In this document: one piece after another, positions 35,997 to 47,476 of the stretch | Layout: every line of letters begins with the position of its first letter | Position numbering within the stretch: position 1 is the stretch's first letter | Source of the DNA: Austropuccinia psidii | Taxonomy: Eukaryota; Basidiomycota; Pucciniomycetes; Pucciniales; Sphaerophragmiaceae | Length of the DNA stretch: 64,000 nt | Direction: 5' to 3' | NCBI GenBank assembly: GCA_023105745.1 | Contig: JALGQZ010000013.1 | Coordinates: 625,001 to 689,000 of the forward strand | Notes under the pieces: model-generated | Told to the model about the DNA's origin: nothing | What the model saw: the letters and a program-made list of their open reading frames with translations, nothing else | Database searches by the model: none | Program-made: the position numbers and the translations under genes

Positions 35997-38900
35997 AGTA
36001 TGTTAATAATTTCAAAATCACATTTCACAAGCTTTGAGGGGAGATTAAAACTAAAATTATTCTGAAAGCATAATTTGACTTTTATTATTGAGATTCTTTA
36101 TCTTAAAAATGAAATTGGTGGGGTTGATCTATGTGAAGCTTTCAGATATTAGCCTATATCCAAACAAGCTCACAGAAACATATAACCAATAATGAATAAA
36201 TTAAACCTAAAATAAATCATGAATAAGGTTATGTATATTAATATATTCTCATTCCACAAATAATAATTTTAAAGAATACAATAATACAATCTTAGCTAAG
36301 ATTGATTAATACAAATTAATGAATCTAATAAGTTTTCTTTACTTAAATTCATCCTTTAATTTGAGGGTATGAGAAAGTTCACATAATTTCATTCAGGAAC
36401 AAATTTTATCTATATGTAAGACCTATGGAATAATATTCTCATAACTGATACCTTCTGAGATACCTGGGTATATGCATTTTTTACCATTTTCTATTTTGAA
36501 ATGGGGTTTTAATTAGTCATATTGTTCTTCTCATTATTTAAATTTAATTTTATTTTCAGTATATCTATTTGCGGTAAAAAAACCATAATTATCAGATTTG
36601 TTTTACATGATACCAGTTCATTCCTAGAGTTGTGATCCCAAACATAATAAAAATTTAATATTTGTAATTATTCTGATTGCCTTTTCATTTTATAGATGAT
36701 TAAAGATTTATATAAGCTTCAGATATTTATTAATATATTATATAAACTATTAACTTCTTCATATTTTTCAAAGAAATCTCAAAATAACTTTTCTTAATTC
36801 ATTTCCGAAGCTTGAAAATGCAAATTCTGACAGAAATGATCTACTAGAAGAAGATAAATGAAAAGTATTTTTTGAATTATGTGATGAAGTCCTATTAAAT
36901 TGATTTTATGTACATATTCAGATTCTCGTGTAAGATCTAAGATTTCTTGTAAATTTGAATCTATTGTAGGAAAAGCTATTTTAATATATGGTATGAGAGA
37001 ACTTATTTGGAAACTATTCACAATCACAATAAAAGTTGAAAATTATCATAATTTTAATTAAAGATTTCACAATTATAAATTTGAGCTTAAATAATATAAA
37101 AAAAGAATTATTTCAGAGATTTCATTAATGTGGTGCTATAAATGTAGCTTGAATTAATTGGTTCAATATGATGAAACAAATAGTTATTAAGAATTAATCC
37201 ATAATGGAGCTTGAGAAATTTTATTCATTCTGGGACAGAGAGTCTTTGATCTTTTTAGTAGTATCATTATGGTCACTAAGAAGGTTTCATTTCTCTCATG
37301 AAGGCATTCTCTTCAGAATATTTTCCAAAGAGCTTTAAATATTATTAAATTATTAAATCTAATGTTTATGAAGTTCTTTATCTAATCAAATGTTCATTAA
37401 TATTTGTTTAGAATAAGTAAAAATATCTCAATTAATCTTTTTCCCTTTATTTTTATTATATAAGCTATATTAGGAAAAATATTTTTCTCTCTGTAGCTCA
37501 TTAATATGTGAAGGCTTTAGTTTTTTGATATTTTGAAGGTTTCTATAATATATTACTTGTCTTTCATATTTATATTCTGCTCTTAAAAGCCTTAAAATTT
37601 TAGATGAGAAGTGAAAAGAAGAGTCTTCTATAGCTCATACTTAACCAAAATAAAAAGTTATTGTAGCTTTTCCAATTCTTATCCAATATTAATCAAAGTG
37701 ATATGGTATTAAATGAGGGGCTCCTCTATTGAAAGCCTTTTTCATGAAGCTTATGTGCTTGTTATCAGGGCTCAGGCTTAGTGACAGTACTGATAGTATT
37801 TAAATTTAATTATAGTTCGCTGTCTGGATTCACAGTTGAAAGTTCCTTTAATCTCTTGTTTAAAACCTCCATGATATTTTTTCATTGAAAATTAAAATTG
37901 AATTAGTTCATAAAAGCTGGATTGATTCATTCAATTAGATTTTTGATAGGCCTAAGCACAAAAAAAAGTAATAAAATGAATTTTTTCTCATTTGTTAAGC
38001 CAATAAAAGAAGTAGAAAGAAAAATAATACAGGAAGTTTAATCCCATGAAGCCACCCATAAATAAGAAATTTAATTAATGAAAAAATATTGTGAATTACT
38101 TCAAATTATCAAGATATTTTTGAGTTATCACATACATTCAGGAAAACACATCCTATCATGGAATATGTAAGTGAAAAATATCCCATATAAATCTGTAGGT
38201 GCCATGGAATAGATAATAAGATATTTCAGCTGCATAAAGATATGCATGGTTAAATTCGAGCATCCCCCAGAAGATATAAGTAACTATAATTAATTTTTCA
38301 TAAAAGCTATCATTATTTTCTGAAGTTATAAAACATTTTCTCAAATTTTTAAACAACAACTCCAAAAAGCATATTCCATTTTTAACAGCTGTTAAGTTTC
38401 AATAATGATAATAATTTCAAGAAATGGAGGCTCTAAGTTATCCATCTAATTTTAAAACATATCCACATTTTTCCAATTTATGTAACACACAGGTTCAGGC
38501 TTTATATTTCTCGAAGAACCTATCCCACACTTTATTTCCACCAAAAAATCTATTTGAAATATAACTCATAATAATTAATACTAGATATATTAGAAGAAGC
38601 GACTCAATAAATTACATAGAGTTTTCAATCATAAACTTTCCACCCCATACACACTTAAGTTTTTATCAAATTTAGGCTTTATCTAAACGAATCTGGTAGT
38701 AAATAAAGGTAAATATTTTCTATAAATCTTCCTCTAAGAAGTTCCTTCTGTAATAAATTATGAAAAAATTCACTATTAGAAGTGAGTGTTGAAAGCTGTT
38801 TTTTTGAATAAATTTAGAAGATTCATTTTAATCTTCAAAAATAATTACCGCAAATATAAGGTTCTCTAAAACATCTCGTTTGTAATTAAGCTATAATTAT

Positions 38901-41900
38901 TAACTTGATATATCCTGAGTTCTTGGGATGGAATTGAATATCCAATTCCTGAAGAGAAAAATACTAGGCTATCATTGAAGTTTTTGCTCACTTTTGCATA
39001 TATCAAGGGACAAATTGTTTTATTGAGCTTATATAGAAAGCTTTTGAGGAAGAAGAGGTAAGTATTGATTTTAAAATAATATAAGATAGACATTAGAGAG
39101 AAACCTTTCTTACAGCTCTGGAGTGAAACTAAAAAATACTCTTGCTTAATATGAAAAATCACATATAGATGGAATATAAGAGCTATTTGATATGAAAAAT
39201 ATGTTTAATACCCAACCTTGATTTATCTGAGAAGATCCATACTTGTCACCTTTTTATTAAAATCAATTCAAACACTCTCCATGAATTTAGTAAGTTCACA
39301 TATTTTGGAATATATTACTTACATTACTAAGGGAAGTGGATATCACGAAATGACTACAAATACCAACCCTTTCAAAGTCGTAACACCTTCAGACTAGTTA
39401 TTTGGAGGATTATTTATAAAAGGAGGCTGTGTACACTTTCCAGAGCTTCCAAATGAAAAAAACTGTTCCTAATATCGAAATGTCCATTGATGCTTGTAAT
39501 TTTACAGGAAATATGATAATTATTGATGAGAGAATTCTTCTGGTAATAGTAACTACTATCTATCCCCTGTTCAAATTAATGATACAGAATATTAGCTTTA
39601 TTACTTTCACATTCAAAAAATTGATGGTTTCTTCCACCCTCATTCAAACAAGGAAGCCTTAGTCAGATTTGAAAGAAGATAAATTAAAAATCCTTTCTTG
39701 AAACCACTATTGAGTCACTATTCATCTACCTCACTCAATAATATTTCACATATTTCAACAATCTAGAGGAATGAATTAAAAGATAGAAAAGGTTATCAAG
39801 ATAATACTGATTTATTTTCTTATGTAAGACAAAGCTCTATAGAAGTATAACTGAAGACTGAGAGTAAATAATTATGATATGGATAGCAAAGAATTTTTCC
39901 CTATTAGTTCTCAGAGGTTTACTGAAACTATAAGGAGTGGGAATAATGGATTTCACTGAAGAAGATAGCAAATTTGACTCTAACAGTACCTATCTTTGGA
40001 GGAATATTTCCTACCTGAGATAATTAGAAAATCTTCTTGAATTTTAAACCAGAATACTTTCAAAAATACGGAATAGACTTCAATATAATTGATATACGGT
40101 TTTGATTTCTCAGAAATTAGGTAATAATATGTAAGGAATCTTTCTTTATCCTGAGAAATAATTTAGTAATCTATGAAAACAGAAAAAAAAGGCATAAATA
40201 AGATATTTCATGAGAAAAATGGAACATCTGATTCCAAAAATGAAAAAATTGATATAAAAATTGAATTTTCCTATCTCATTAAGCTCCATTTGGTTGAAAG
40301 CCAAACTCTTTCTCAATATTTATTCCAAAAATTAAGCTCAAGGTATTGATACTTTATTAGAAATTAGAAGAAGTTATAGAAAATAAATTGAAAAAAACTA
40401 AAGTCTGGTTGGAGAAAAATAGTAAAAAGAGTCAATGAGTAATAAACCACATAACTAATTAGCTTTATTTGGGCTCTTTAGTAGGATGATTATTTTGTCT
40501 AGAATTTCTAACTGTATTTCTTCATTTAAAATCAATGATCATTATAGTGGTTTTGGAATATTTTATAATAAATAGTCTCTCCTAAGCCTCAATACTAGAA
40601 CAATGATATTCTTAACATCATAATTTTTGACCACCTAGACAAAAAAAGCCAATGAACTTAGAAACAGAAATTTACACTCTCTGATAATCTATCAACTTCA
40701 AATTTCTCGGTGACTGGAAATCAGGAGCTCAAAAAATTGCAACATACCATCACATTTTCAACTAAAAAGAACACTTCTCCCAACTTGAAACTATTAACTC
40801 ATTGAATTTCTCCACTGAAGACTCATCCAGTTGATTACTTTACAAAGTAGATGGTACTTTTGGTGTATTGTGAAACAACAAGACGCGCTCTATCAGGAAA
40901 TTCTTTTTTGATCTGAAATTAAACTTCAATACAGTTAGACTTCTTGGTCCATTCAAATGATAACTCATTATCACTTTAATAGAAGAAATTCAATCTTATA
41001 ATAAGATAAGACATCCATTTTTAGTGGGAAGTTGGAAAACAAACTTATGGGTCTATATCTTTGTTTTCCATTGCTATCAATTACCAAAAAACTGAAAAAC
41101 TCGGGAGAGATACCCTAGGAAACTGAGGGAATGCACCTCCTAAAATCCTTTGTCTACTAGATACTGATTTAGGCTTTAGGAAAGGAAAAATAAAAAAAAG
41201 TTACCTTTCCTCCAGTAAATTTTAAATCTTATAATATAAATAAAAATCTTGATTTGATAAAAATTTTAATATTCTTTTTTACTCATTACTGATGTCTTCT
41301 TATTCAATTTAAAGTACTTCCTCAAAATATTAGCTCAAAAAAATTTTTTTAAGCTTTAAAATATGTAAAAAAAATAAATCTTATTCTAATAATAAATTTT
41401 CTATAAACAAGAATTAAATTTAAATCATAAATTTTAAGAAATTTATGAAATTAATTTATGATTTTTTTGGTTTAGTTTTCTTGAAATCAAAATTCACTCA
41501 ACTTAAAGATACTCAAAGATTGGAAAAAAAAATTCTCTCCAAATCAAAATACAAAAGAAAATTTAATTTCTTAGAAAGATGATAAATTCTTTTTAAAAAT
41601 TCTTAATTAAATCTTGAGAAGAAATAATCTTATATATATTTATTTTCTTGAAGATCTCAATAATTCTTATTTTATTTGAAATACATTGAAAACTCCCTCA
41701 ACACACAAAAACATCCCCCACAAAGGATAAAAAGGTTTCATCTCTTTCAATCTTTTTGAAATTTTTACCCTTCTCAAAAAACAAAGAATTTGGAAGCTTG
41801 GTCCCTCATCCAAAGAAGGGAAAAAATATTGGATTTGAAAATGATAATACATAATATCAAAGATTTTTACTCAGGGAATTTAAAGTGGTAGTTTTATGTC

Positions 41901-42089
41901 CTTTCAACTTAAATTAGTACATTATTAATTTTTTTAAGGAATTCTAAAGGTATAAGGACTTAGTTTTCATTTTTATAGATTATACCAAGAAAGCCAAGAG
42001 ATTATATAAAGAAATCTGGTCATATTGCTCCATAAGTGGTGTATGAACTCAACTTTAAATAACATGTGAATTACTCACAGGCTCCTAAT
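35997..42089. other. AT-rich DNA, no gene recognised
   Basis: About 6 kb with short, lysine/isoleucine-rich open frames on both strands and no recognisable domain. The plus strand around 40680-41090 has a more protein-like composition but is broken by stops and I do not recognise it. Probably eroded transposon DNA. Confidence 0.45.
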
Positions 42090-43916
42090 AATTCTGTGAG
42101 ATTTGTCTATGAAACTGCTGATAATATTACTATTAATCAACAGTACTATGACTGTTCTTATGAAATATAATAACAAAATGTTATTATAACCACAATTAAA
42201 TAATTAAAGAATTATTTCTTTCATTTGTTAAACACTACTAGTGATTTTAACAGTGAGCAAGTAATTTTCTACAAGAATCAATTACAAGAAGATTTTAATA
42301 ATAAATCTTCTTTTATTAAAATAATAAAATTATTTTAATATATAATTATCTTTTTCAAGAATAATTATAATGGTGATTCTTGAAGAAAACTAATTTTAGA
42401 GAAAAACTTTAAGAATTAAAAATAAATCACTCACTAATATTCCAAAGAACTTATTGAAAGATAAGATAGAGAGATTTGATGTAGAATTGTGGATTTTAAG
42501 GATCAAAATGATTTATAGCAGGATTACAACAATATATAGTTGGATTCTATGATTTCAAATCTTTCTGATTGATTCCGAAAGATTTAAAACACTTAAGAAT
42601 ATCTATAACTAATACTTACTTGTTGGTAATAATGATTTAAATGATAATAAGATGATAATGTGGAAAAAACAGCAACAGGAGGCCTCTTTTAAGTCAACAA
42701 CAGCTCACAGAGGCGTGCCATGGAGCAAACTGAAAAACCAGTGAGTGAGAAAACAATAAACCCTTTTGTATTATTGATTGCATCATCTGTTGTCACGTAA
42801 GAGTATCATAATTACTTAATTAATGCTTTTACATGACTACCAACCCCAATATGGTTAAGAATAAAAGGAGTAACATCTGTAAATCTTCTTTTATTCTAAA
42901 ATAATCATTGATTTCTCAAATTTATCCATGTTATTGGAAATTTCATCACAGGTTGTAGTTACTGTGAATTTTTGAAGATTCAGTGTTTCACGTAGAATAG
43001 CCAAAAATGGGCTGTAAGTAAAACTTTTTATTTTACTAGTAAAACCATGATTTTTTTTGGTTGTACCATATATAATACAGTTCTACATTAGTCCTGAACG
43101 TTTAAGAAAGATTCATTAAGAATTGTATTTTTAATGAATTTTTTAAGTTTTTACCTCATTTCTATGTAGAATTGCAAATATCAGTGTTTAACTGGTTGCT
43201 CTGAGGTAAATCAATGGATACAAGTCCGAAAAGGGTTTTAAGAACTCTTTTGGGGTTTATAAATGGAAAATCATTCAGAATTGACATGGTTACAGGAGTC
43301 TAAGTAGCTCTTTACCTCCTTGGCACGTCAAAATAGCAGGTTATTTGCTATTTTCTTAAGATTTACAGTAGTTGTAACATGGTAACCAAGTTCCCAAAAG
43401 TTTTTAGTTTACCAATTAGGCCAAGATCAGCCATGGATCCAAGCTTTGGAGCTGTCCACGCCTTTGAGGCCTCAGAAGTTGGGTACCCTGGCTCTCTTTG
43501 ATGTCTTTTGTCCCCCTTGCCTATTTTTCACGTCAAAATAGAAAATTAAGCTTCAAGTGAGATATCCACTATGGGTGTACCAAAATTCCATGTAAGAATA
43601 CCATGATATTAAGTGCTCAAAACATGCATAACACTATTCTTAGTGTATATGTAACATGGGATTCCTCACATTCCCATTATTTTGGTGTGAAATCAAGCAA
43701 AACAAGAATTTTCATGGATCTTTTATGTGGTATTGAAGTATTTTCCATATTACCACCTCAAAGAGTTAATTTGAGCTTATTCACTCCATGGAGCTACCCT
43801 AAGTGAATTTTTGTGTAGAATCCAAATCTGGTCTTAAATCCATGGATTGACTTACTCAATAAAAAGTTATTCATCTTTTCTGAAATCAAAAATGATGAAT
43901 TTTGGATATATGCATG

Positions 43917-44657
43917 TGTCACAGGGGCTCTTCGAAGTGAAGAGGGCCTGGCACTCAGTAAACTGGGACTCACTTATGGAGGGCTCAAAGATATGGTAAG
44001 AAGGAGTACACTGAAGAGTGTTAAAGATAAATTGCTAAAAGAATAAATATAAGAAAAGCAGCAACAAGAGTAAGAGTAAGAAATAGAAGAGCCAACCACA
44101 AACAAGTCCAAGTCCACTGTTTCAACCTGTCAGAATGGAAAGAGAAGGGTTAATAAAGATATGGCCACCCAACTCATACTGTACAGGCGAAGAGAGAAAA
44201 GGCAAAGACTCACTTAAAATTAAATAATTATAATACCCAATTATAAGGATAAGAATAATTATAAAATAATAAATAACTAAATTAATTAACTGGGGAAAAG
44301 TCCCCAGGGGGGAGAAAGAGGGGCTGGTATATGTGAGAATCACCAGCCCTGATCCAGAGGAAGAATTTTCATGAGAGTAATTGATGATTGAATTGAGTCT
44401 GGCCAATACAGGTCCTGTACAAGAGGTGTGGTGTATTTGAGTGATCATACAGTTCCATATTGGTGTATTGAAACTGTATTGGGTGAATCCAACCTGTACA
44501 GGTATTGACAGGCTGTATTGATGTACCAAGCTGTATGCATGTTTCAGAATGAAGATTGCTGAAACTGAATGCTGATGCAGATACTGGATTTGCTGGTTTG
44601 GGGTGTTTGAGTGGGTGTATGAATGAATACCCTTACCCCTGATGGATGGTTGTTACA
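43917..44657 (-). repeat. 3' LTR of Gypsy-2
   Basis: 741 bp. Compared with the 5' LTR it lacks 19 bp (at about 44417) between two CCTGTACA direct repeats, a typical slippage deletion, and has about four substitutions. Its outer end has the hairpin CTCTTC-GAAGT-GAAGAG. Confidence 0.96.
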
Positions 44658-44670
44658 GTATCCCCCTCTT
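44658..44670 (-). other. Polypurine tract of Gypsy-2
   Basis: On the minus strand AAGAGGGGGATAC directly precedes the 3' LTR start TGTAACA, the expected plus-strand primer. Confidence 0.85.
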
Positions 44671-45226
44671 GAAACTGGTGGGCTCCTGAACACCATAATA
44701 CCCTGCCACTGTTGAGTGGCATCTCAATATCCCCACATTTTTTCAAAAAATTTCTTTTTTAATTTTCTTTCCCTCTTGACCATTATCCTGAAAATCCTTC
44801 ATTACTTCTTCTCTCTCAAATTCAATTGATTCCCCCCCTTTTTCCACGTTTGAGTAAGTATTCCACTTCGAAGTATGCATTTCTTTTCTTCTGATTCAAT
44901 CAACCATGCCCTTGAGATGTGGCCTTGGGATATATCCCAGAATAAGGACCACTGAGCTCTTGTGCTCAAAAAATGATGCCCAATGAGTATATGAAGTGTA
45001 CTCATTGGGCAAGGCTTAATCCATTGCAAAATTGAAAATATTTCCTCCAAGGGGTCTTGTCCCCATTACCCATGGAAATTGCCTCAACAGCCCTCCAAAA
45101 TGTTTTGGGCTGTGGCCTTTACCCTGATGATTCTTGATATATCTTGATTTTTTATGGCCTTTTGGCCTTTTTGGGTGTTTTGGTGAATTTGGCCATAATT
45201 GGCCTTTTGGATGTTTTGGGGTCCTA

Positions 45227-45261
45227 CGGTCTGCGGGCCGTATACCGCGGTCCGTGGGCCG
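45227..45261 (+). promoter_or_regulatory. Cluster of seven CGG/CCG triplets
   Basis: CGG at 45227 and 45234, CCG at 45238 and 45245, CGG at 45248, CCG at 45252 and 45259, all in 35 bases of an otherwise AT-rich window. Zn(II)2Cys6 proteins typically bind CGG half-sites in pairs, and the gene downstream encodes a Zn(II)2Cys6-like protein, so self-regulation is a plausible inference. GC-rich composition alone could also produce the cluster. Confidence 0.5.
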
Positions 45262-45339
45262 TGGGGGTCAATGGAGGCCCCCAGGACCAAAATGGAGCCC
45301 CTGGGCCCAAATTTGCTGGGGGCCCAGAAATGGCCCAAG

Positions 45340-45347
45340 CATAAAAG
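45340..45347 (+). promoter_or_regulatory. TATA-like box of the antisense gene
   Basis: CATAAAAG lies about 80 bp after the CGG/CCG cluster and 195 bp before the first in-frame ATG (45542). Placement fits a Pol II core promoter on the plus strand. Confidence 0.5.
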
Positions 45348-45541
45348 TTCACCATACATGGCCTGGATCCATTAATGGGGTCCAGGACCATCAACATCCT
45401 GGCCTCCCCAAAGTTTCAGGGGAGGCCCTGGGTGATGAGTTCGGCCCCAAAGGGGTATGAACCTTCACCATAGAGGCTTTGAGGGGGGGCATAATTGAGT
45501 TATGGCCCCATTTCCTTGAGGTCAAATTCTTTTATCTTGAT

Positions 45542-46836
45542 ATGGAGTGGATTGATTCTGACGTCTTGAATCTTCTGCTTGCATATTCTTCAGTTATGAG
45601 TTCCAAACTGACTGAACTCACTGAATCTTCTCCTTCTGCACCGCCACCGTCTGTTCTTCATGGTTCTGGCGTCTTCAGTCAATTGTCCTCCCTTTCCATG
45701 GCGTCTTCTGGCCATTTTGATCCCTCCCAAACATATGATGGGTTCAGAGCAGTTGAAGTTCTTGATCCTGCCTGTACTGAGTGTTTGGCCAAGGGAAAGG
45801 ATTGCTTTCAACATTACAATCCTCGATCATCAAAATGCCATTTTTGTTTTGTTGGGAAGAAGCCATGCCGCCGTACCGGATCGACTTTGTCCCAGGTCAA
45901 GAGACACTTATGGAGCAGGAAAGATGGGCCTTATGGGCAGGAATTCCCCATTCTTGAGGAGCCTACCCCTGATGCCACTTCTGCATTTTCTCAATGTGAG
46001 TGATTTGCATATTTTGATTGAATTGGTGCTGATATCTTGATGTAGTGACTGGTTCCAGGCAGAGGGATGTGGCCAGATGGACTAATGTTGGAGGGTCCAT
46101 TCCAATTGGTGGTAGGCCCATCCACTACAGCTCAGAAATTCCAATTTCAAGGACCAATGCTGATGGAGTGGTGAAAGTAGTGAAGAAGCTAAGAAGAATT
46201 GTTGATTCCCCATCAGATCCAGATGCTGAAGGAAGTGATGAGTTGGATGGTGAAGAAGTTCAAGTTATTCCTCATTCCATTGGCCATCCATCCAGCAATT
46301 CCTCTTCTCAACCTCTTGCCAACACCAGATTCCAAAGTCAAGTCATTCCCAGTACTCCAAGAACCTTCCAACCAATGCTTGCCTCCATTTCTACAACCCT
46401 TCCTCCTCCTTCACCAACTACTTCCCACACCACCAGGCCTGCCTTGAATCCAGAAGTAAGACCATCCCCAGTTCAACAGCCCAGGAACTCACCCATAAAC
46501 ACCTCCCGTCAACTCCAACCTGTGGTCAGTTCCAGCAGAAGAAGAGATGGATTGTCCCCTCTGCCGTTTCCTGCCGCTCAAGTTTTTCAAAGAAGAGAAC
46601 GTTGGCCTATCCGGGTTACCAGAGAAGATCCCAACATGGTTAGTGAAAGTCAAGATGCTGTGGCAAGATTGTTCAGGAGGGTTGATAGGAATAGCAGAGA
46701 GGTGATTATGTATGCCAATGACAGGACTATCCCAGGTACTGCTTCTGAAGAGATGGCTGCAAAATTTGCCTGGTATGAAGATGAGTTGATAAATGATTTC
46801 CAGAGAACTTTTGATGATTTGGGTAGAGATAACTAG
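45542..46836 (+). CDS. Zn(II)2Cys6-like DNA-binding protein carried antisense in Gypsy-2
   Basis: Two exons, 45542-45995 and 46046-46836, joined over a 50-nt intron with GTGAGT donor, CTGAT branch motif near 46029 and TAG acceptor; phase is kept and no stop intervenes (414 residues). Other in-frame starts are ATG 45596 and ATG 45698 (362 residues); the last has a good context. Cysteines 78, 81, 88, 99, 102 and 109 form C-x2-C-x6-C-x10-C-x2-C-x6-C, the exact Zn(II)2Cys6 spacing, with lysines in the loops and a proline in the linker. A Ser/Pro-rich middle and an acidic, helical C-terminus (ending DDLGRDN) follow, as in many fungal transcription factors. No fungal-specific TF domain was recognised. 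It lies opposite to and convergent with pol. It is intact while gag-pol is broken. I recall close A. psidii homologues of unknown function. Confidence 0.82.
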
Positions 46837-47103
46837 TTTCCTTTTCCTTGTTTGTGTTTGGTTTGCCTTCTATCCCCACTCTTATAAATACTAAAAAATG
46901 AAAAAAAATAATAATGGAACCTCCCAATACATGATTTGGGAGGGGATGCTGCTGCTTTAAGAAATAAAAGAAAGAAAATTATACAAGTAAATAAAGAAAG
47001 AAAAATAAAGAATAAGAGAAAATGAGAGGAAAGAAGAAATAAAGAAAAATCCTGATGGTTGGTCCTTCTTGTAGTGAGTTGCTTGATTCTGGCCAAAAAT
47101 TGT

Positions 47104-47138
47104 TTTCATAACTTCCACTCCCCACCAAGCACCATAAA
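47104..47138 (-). repeat. 35-bp direct repeat, distal copy (polypurine on minus strand)
   Basis: Matches 47442-47476 with two mismatches. On the element's sense strand it reads GGTGCTTGGTGGGGAG followed by GGAAGTTATGAAA, thus a purine-rich block like a polypurine tract. It lies 338 bp downstream of the copy that abuts the pol stop. Confidence 0.85.
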
Positions 47139-47441
47139 ATTGAAAAGATTGCCATAAATGACTTCTGAGATGAATTGCCATAAATGACTTGAAGTAATGA
47201 ATGTCTTGAATTATGATGCTTGGCATAAATTGAAATGATAAATGAAAAGAAAGAAAAGAAAACAAAGAAAGGAATATTTGGCCATATCTTGATAAGGTCC
47301 AAATTGGGGGGTATTGGTGTTGTATGCTTCCTGAACCTGTCCAAAGAATTGACAAGTGCTCACAAAGTGGCCAAGGTGATGCTTACAACAACATATGGGT
47401 ATAATACCCCCTTAAAGGTGCATGCCAGGAGAGGAACTTAC

Positions 47442-47476
47442 TTTCATAACTTCTTCTCCCCACCAAGCACCATAAA
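47442..47476 (-). repeat. 35-bp direct repeat, copy adjoining the pol stop
   Basis: Begins at the base after the pol stop codon (TGA, 47479-47477). The purine-rich stretch could be an ancestral polypurine tract or a second priming site. Duplication of it may mark where the accessory segment joined the element; that is inference. Confidence 0.8.

Larger units (their letters stand above)
44671..45541 (+). promoter_or_regulatory. Upstream region of the antisense gene, with GC-rich island
   Basis: The first 450 bases are AT/pyrimidine-rich and hold no gene. From about 45170 to 45470 the sequence turns strikingly GC-rich for this window, with many GGCC and GGGCCC strings. The island lies just upstream of the antisense gene start and contains a CGG/CCG cluster and a CATAAAAG box. 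Open frames of 66-108 codons within it (glycine, proline and tryptophan rich) look like by-products of composition. I take the island as the gene's promoter. Confidence 0.6.
46837..47476. other. Spacer between antisense gene and pol
   Basis: This holds the 3' ends of two convergent transcription units. Open frames here are A/G-rich low-complexity shadows (F/S/L-rich on the minus strand). It contains a 35-bp direct repeat and a local tandem of TTGCCATAAATGACTT (about 47150-47190). Confidence 0.6.

Noticed and set aside
44122..44529. 135-codon minus frame in the Gypsy-2 LTR (also 53490-53774)
   Set aside because: Present in both LTRs only because they are duplicates; it is interrupted differently in the two copies and has no motif.
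45134..45460. 108-codon glycine/proline/tryptophan-rich plus-strand frame, with an overlapping 91-codon minus frame
   Set aside because: Both lie in the GC-rich promoter-like island of the antisense gene; composition alone explains the lack of stops.
46833..47355. Minus-strand frames of 87-132 codons rich in F, S, L and Y
   Set aside because: They are shadows of an A/G-rich low-complexity spacer; three overlapping frames are equally open.
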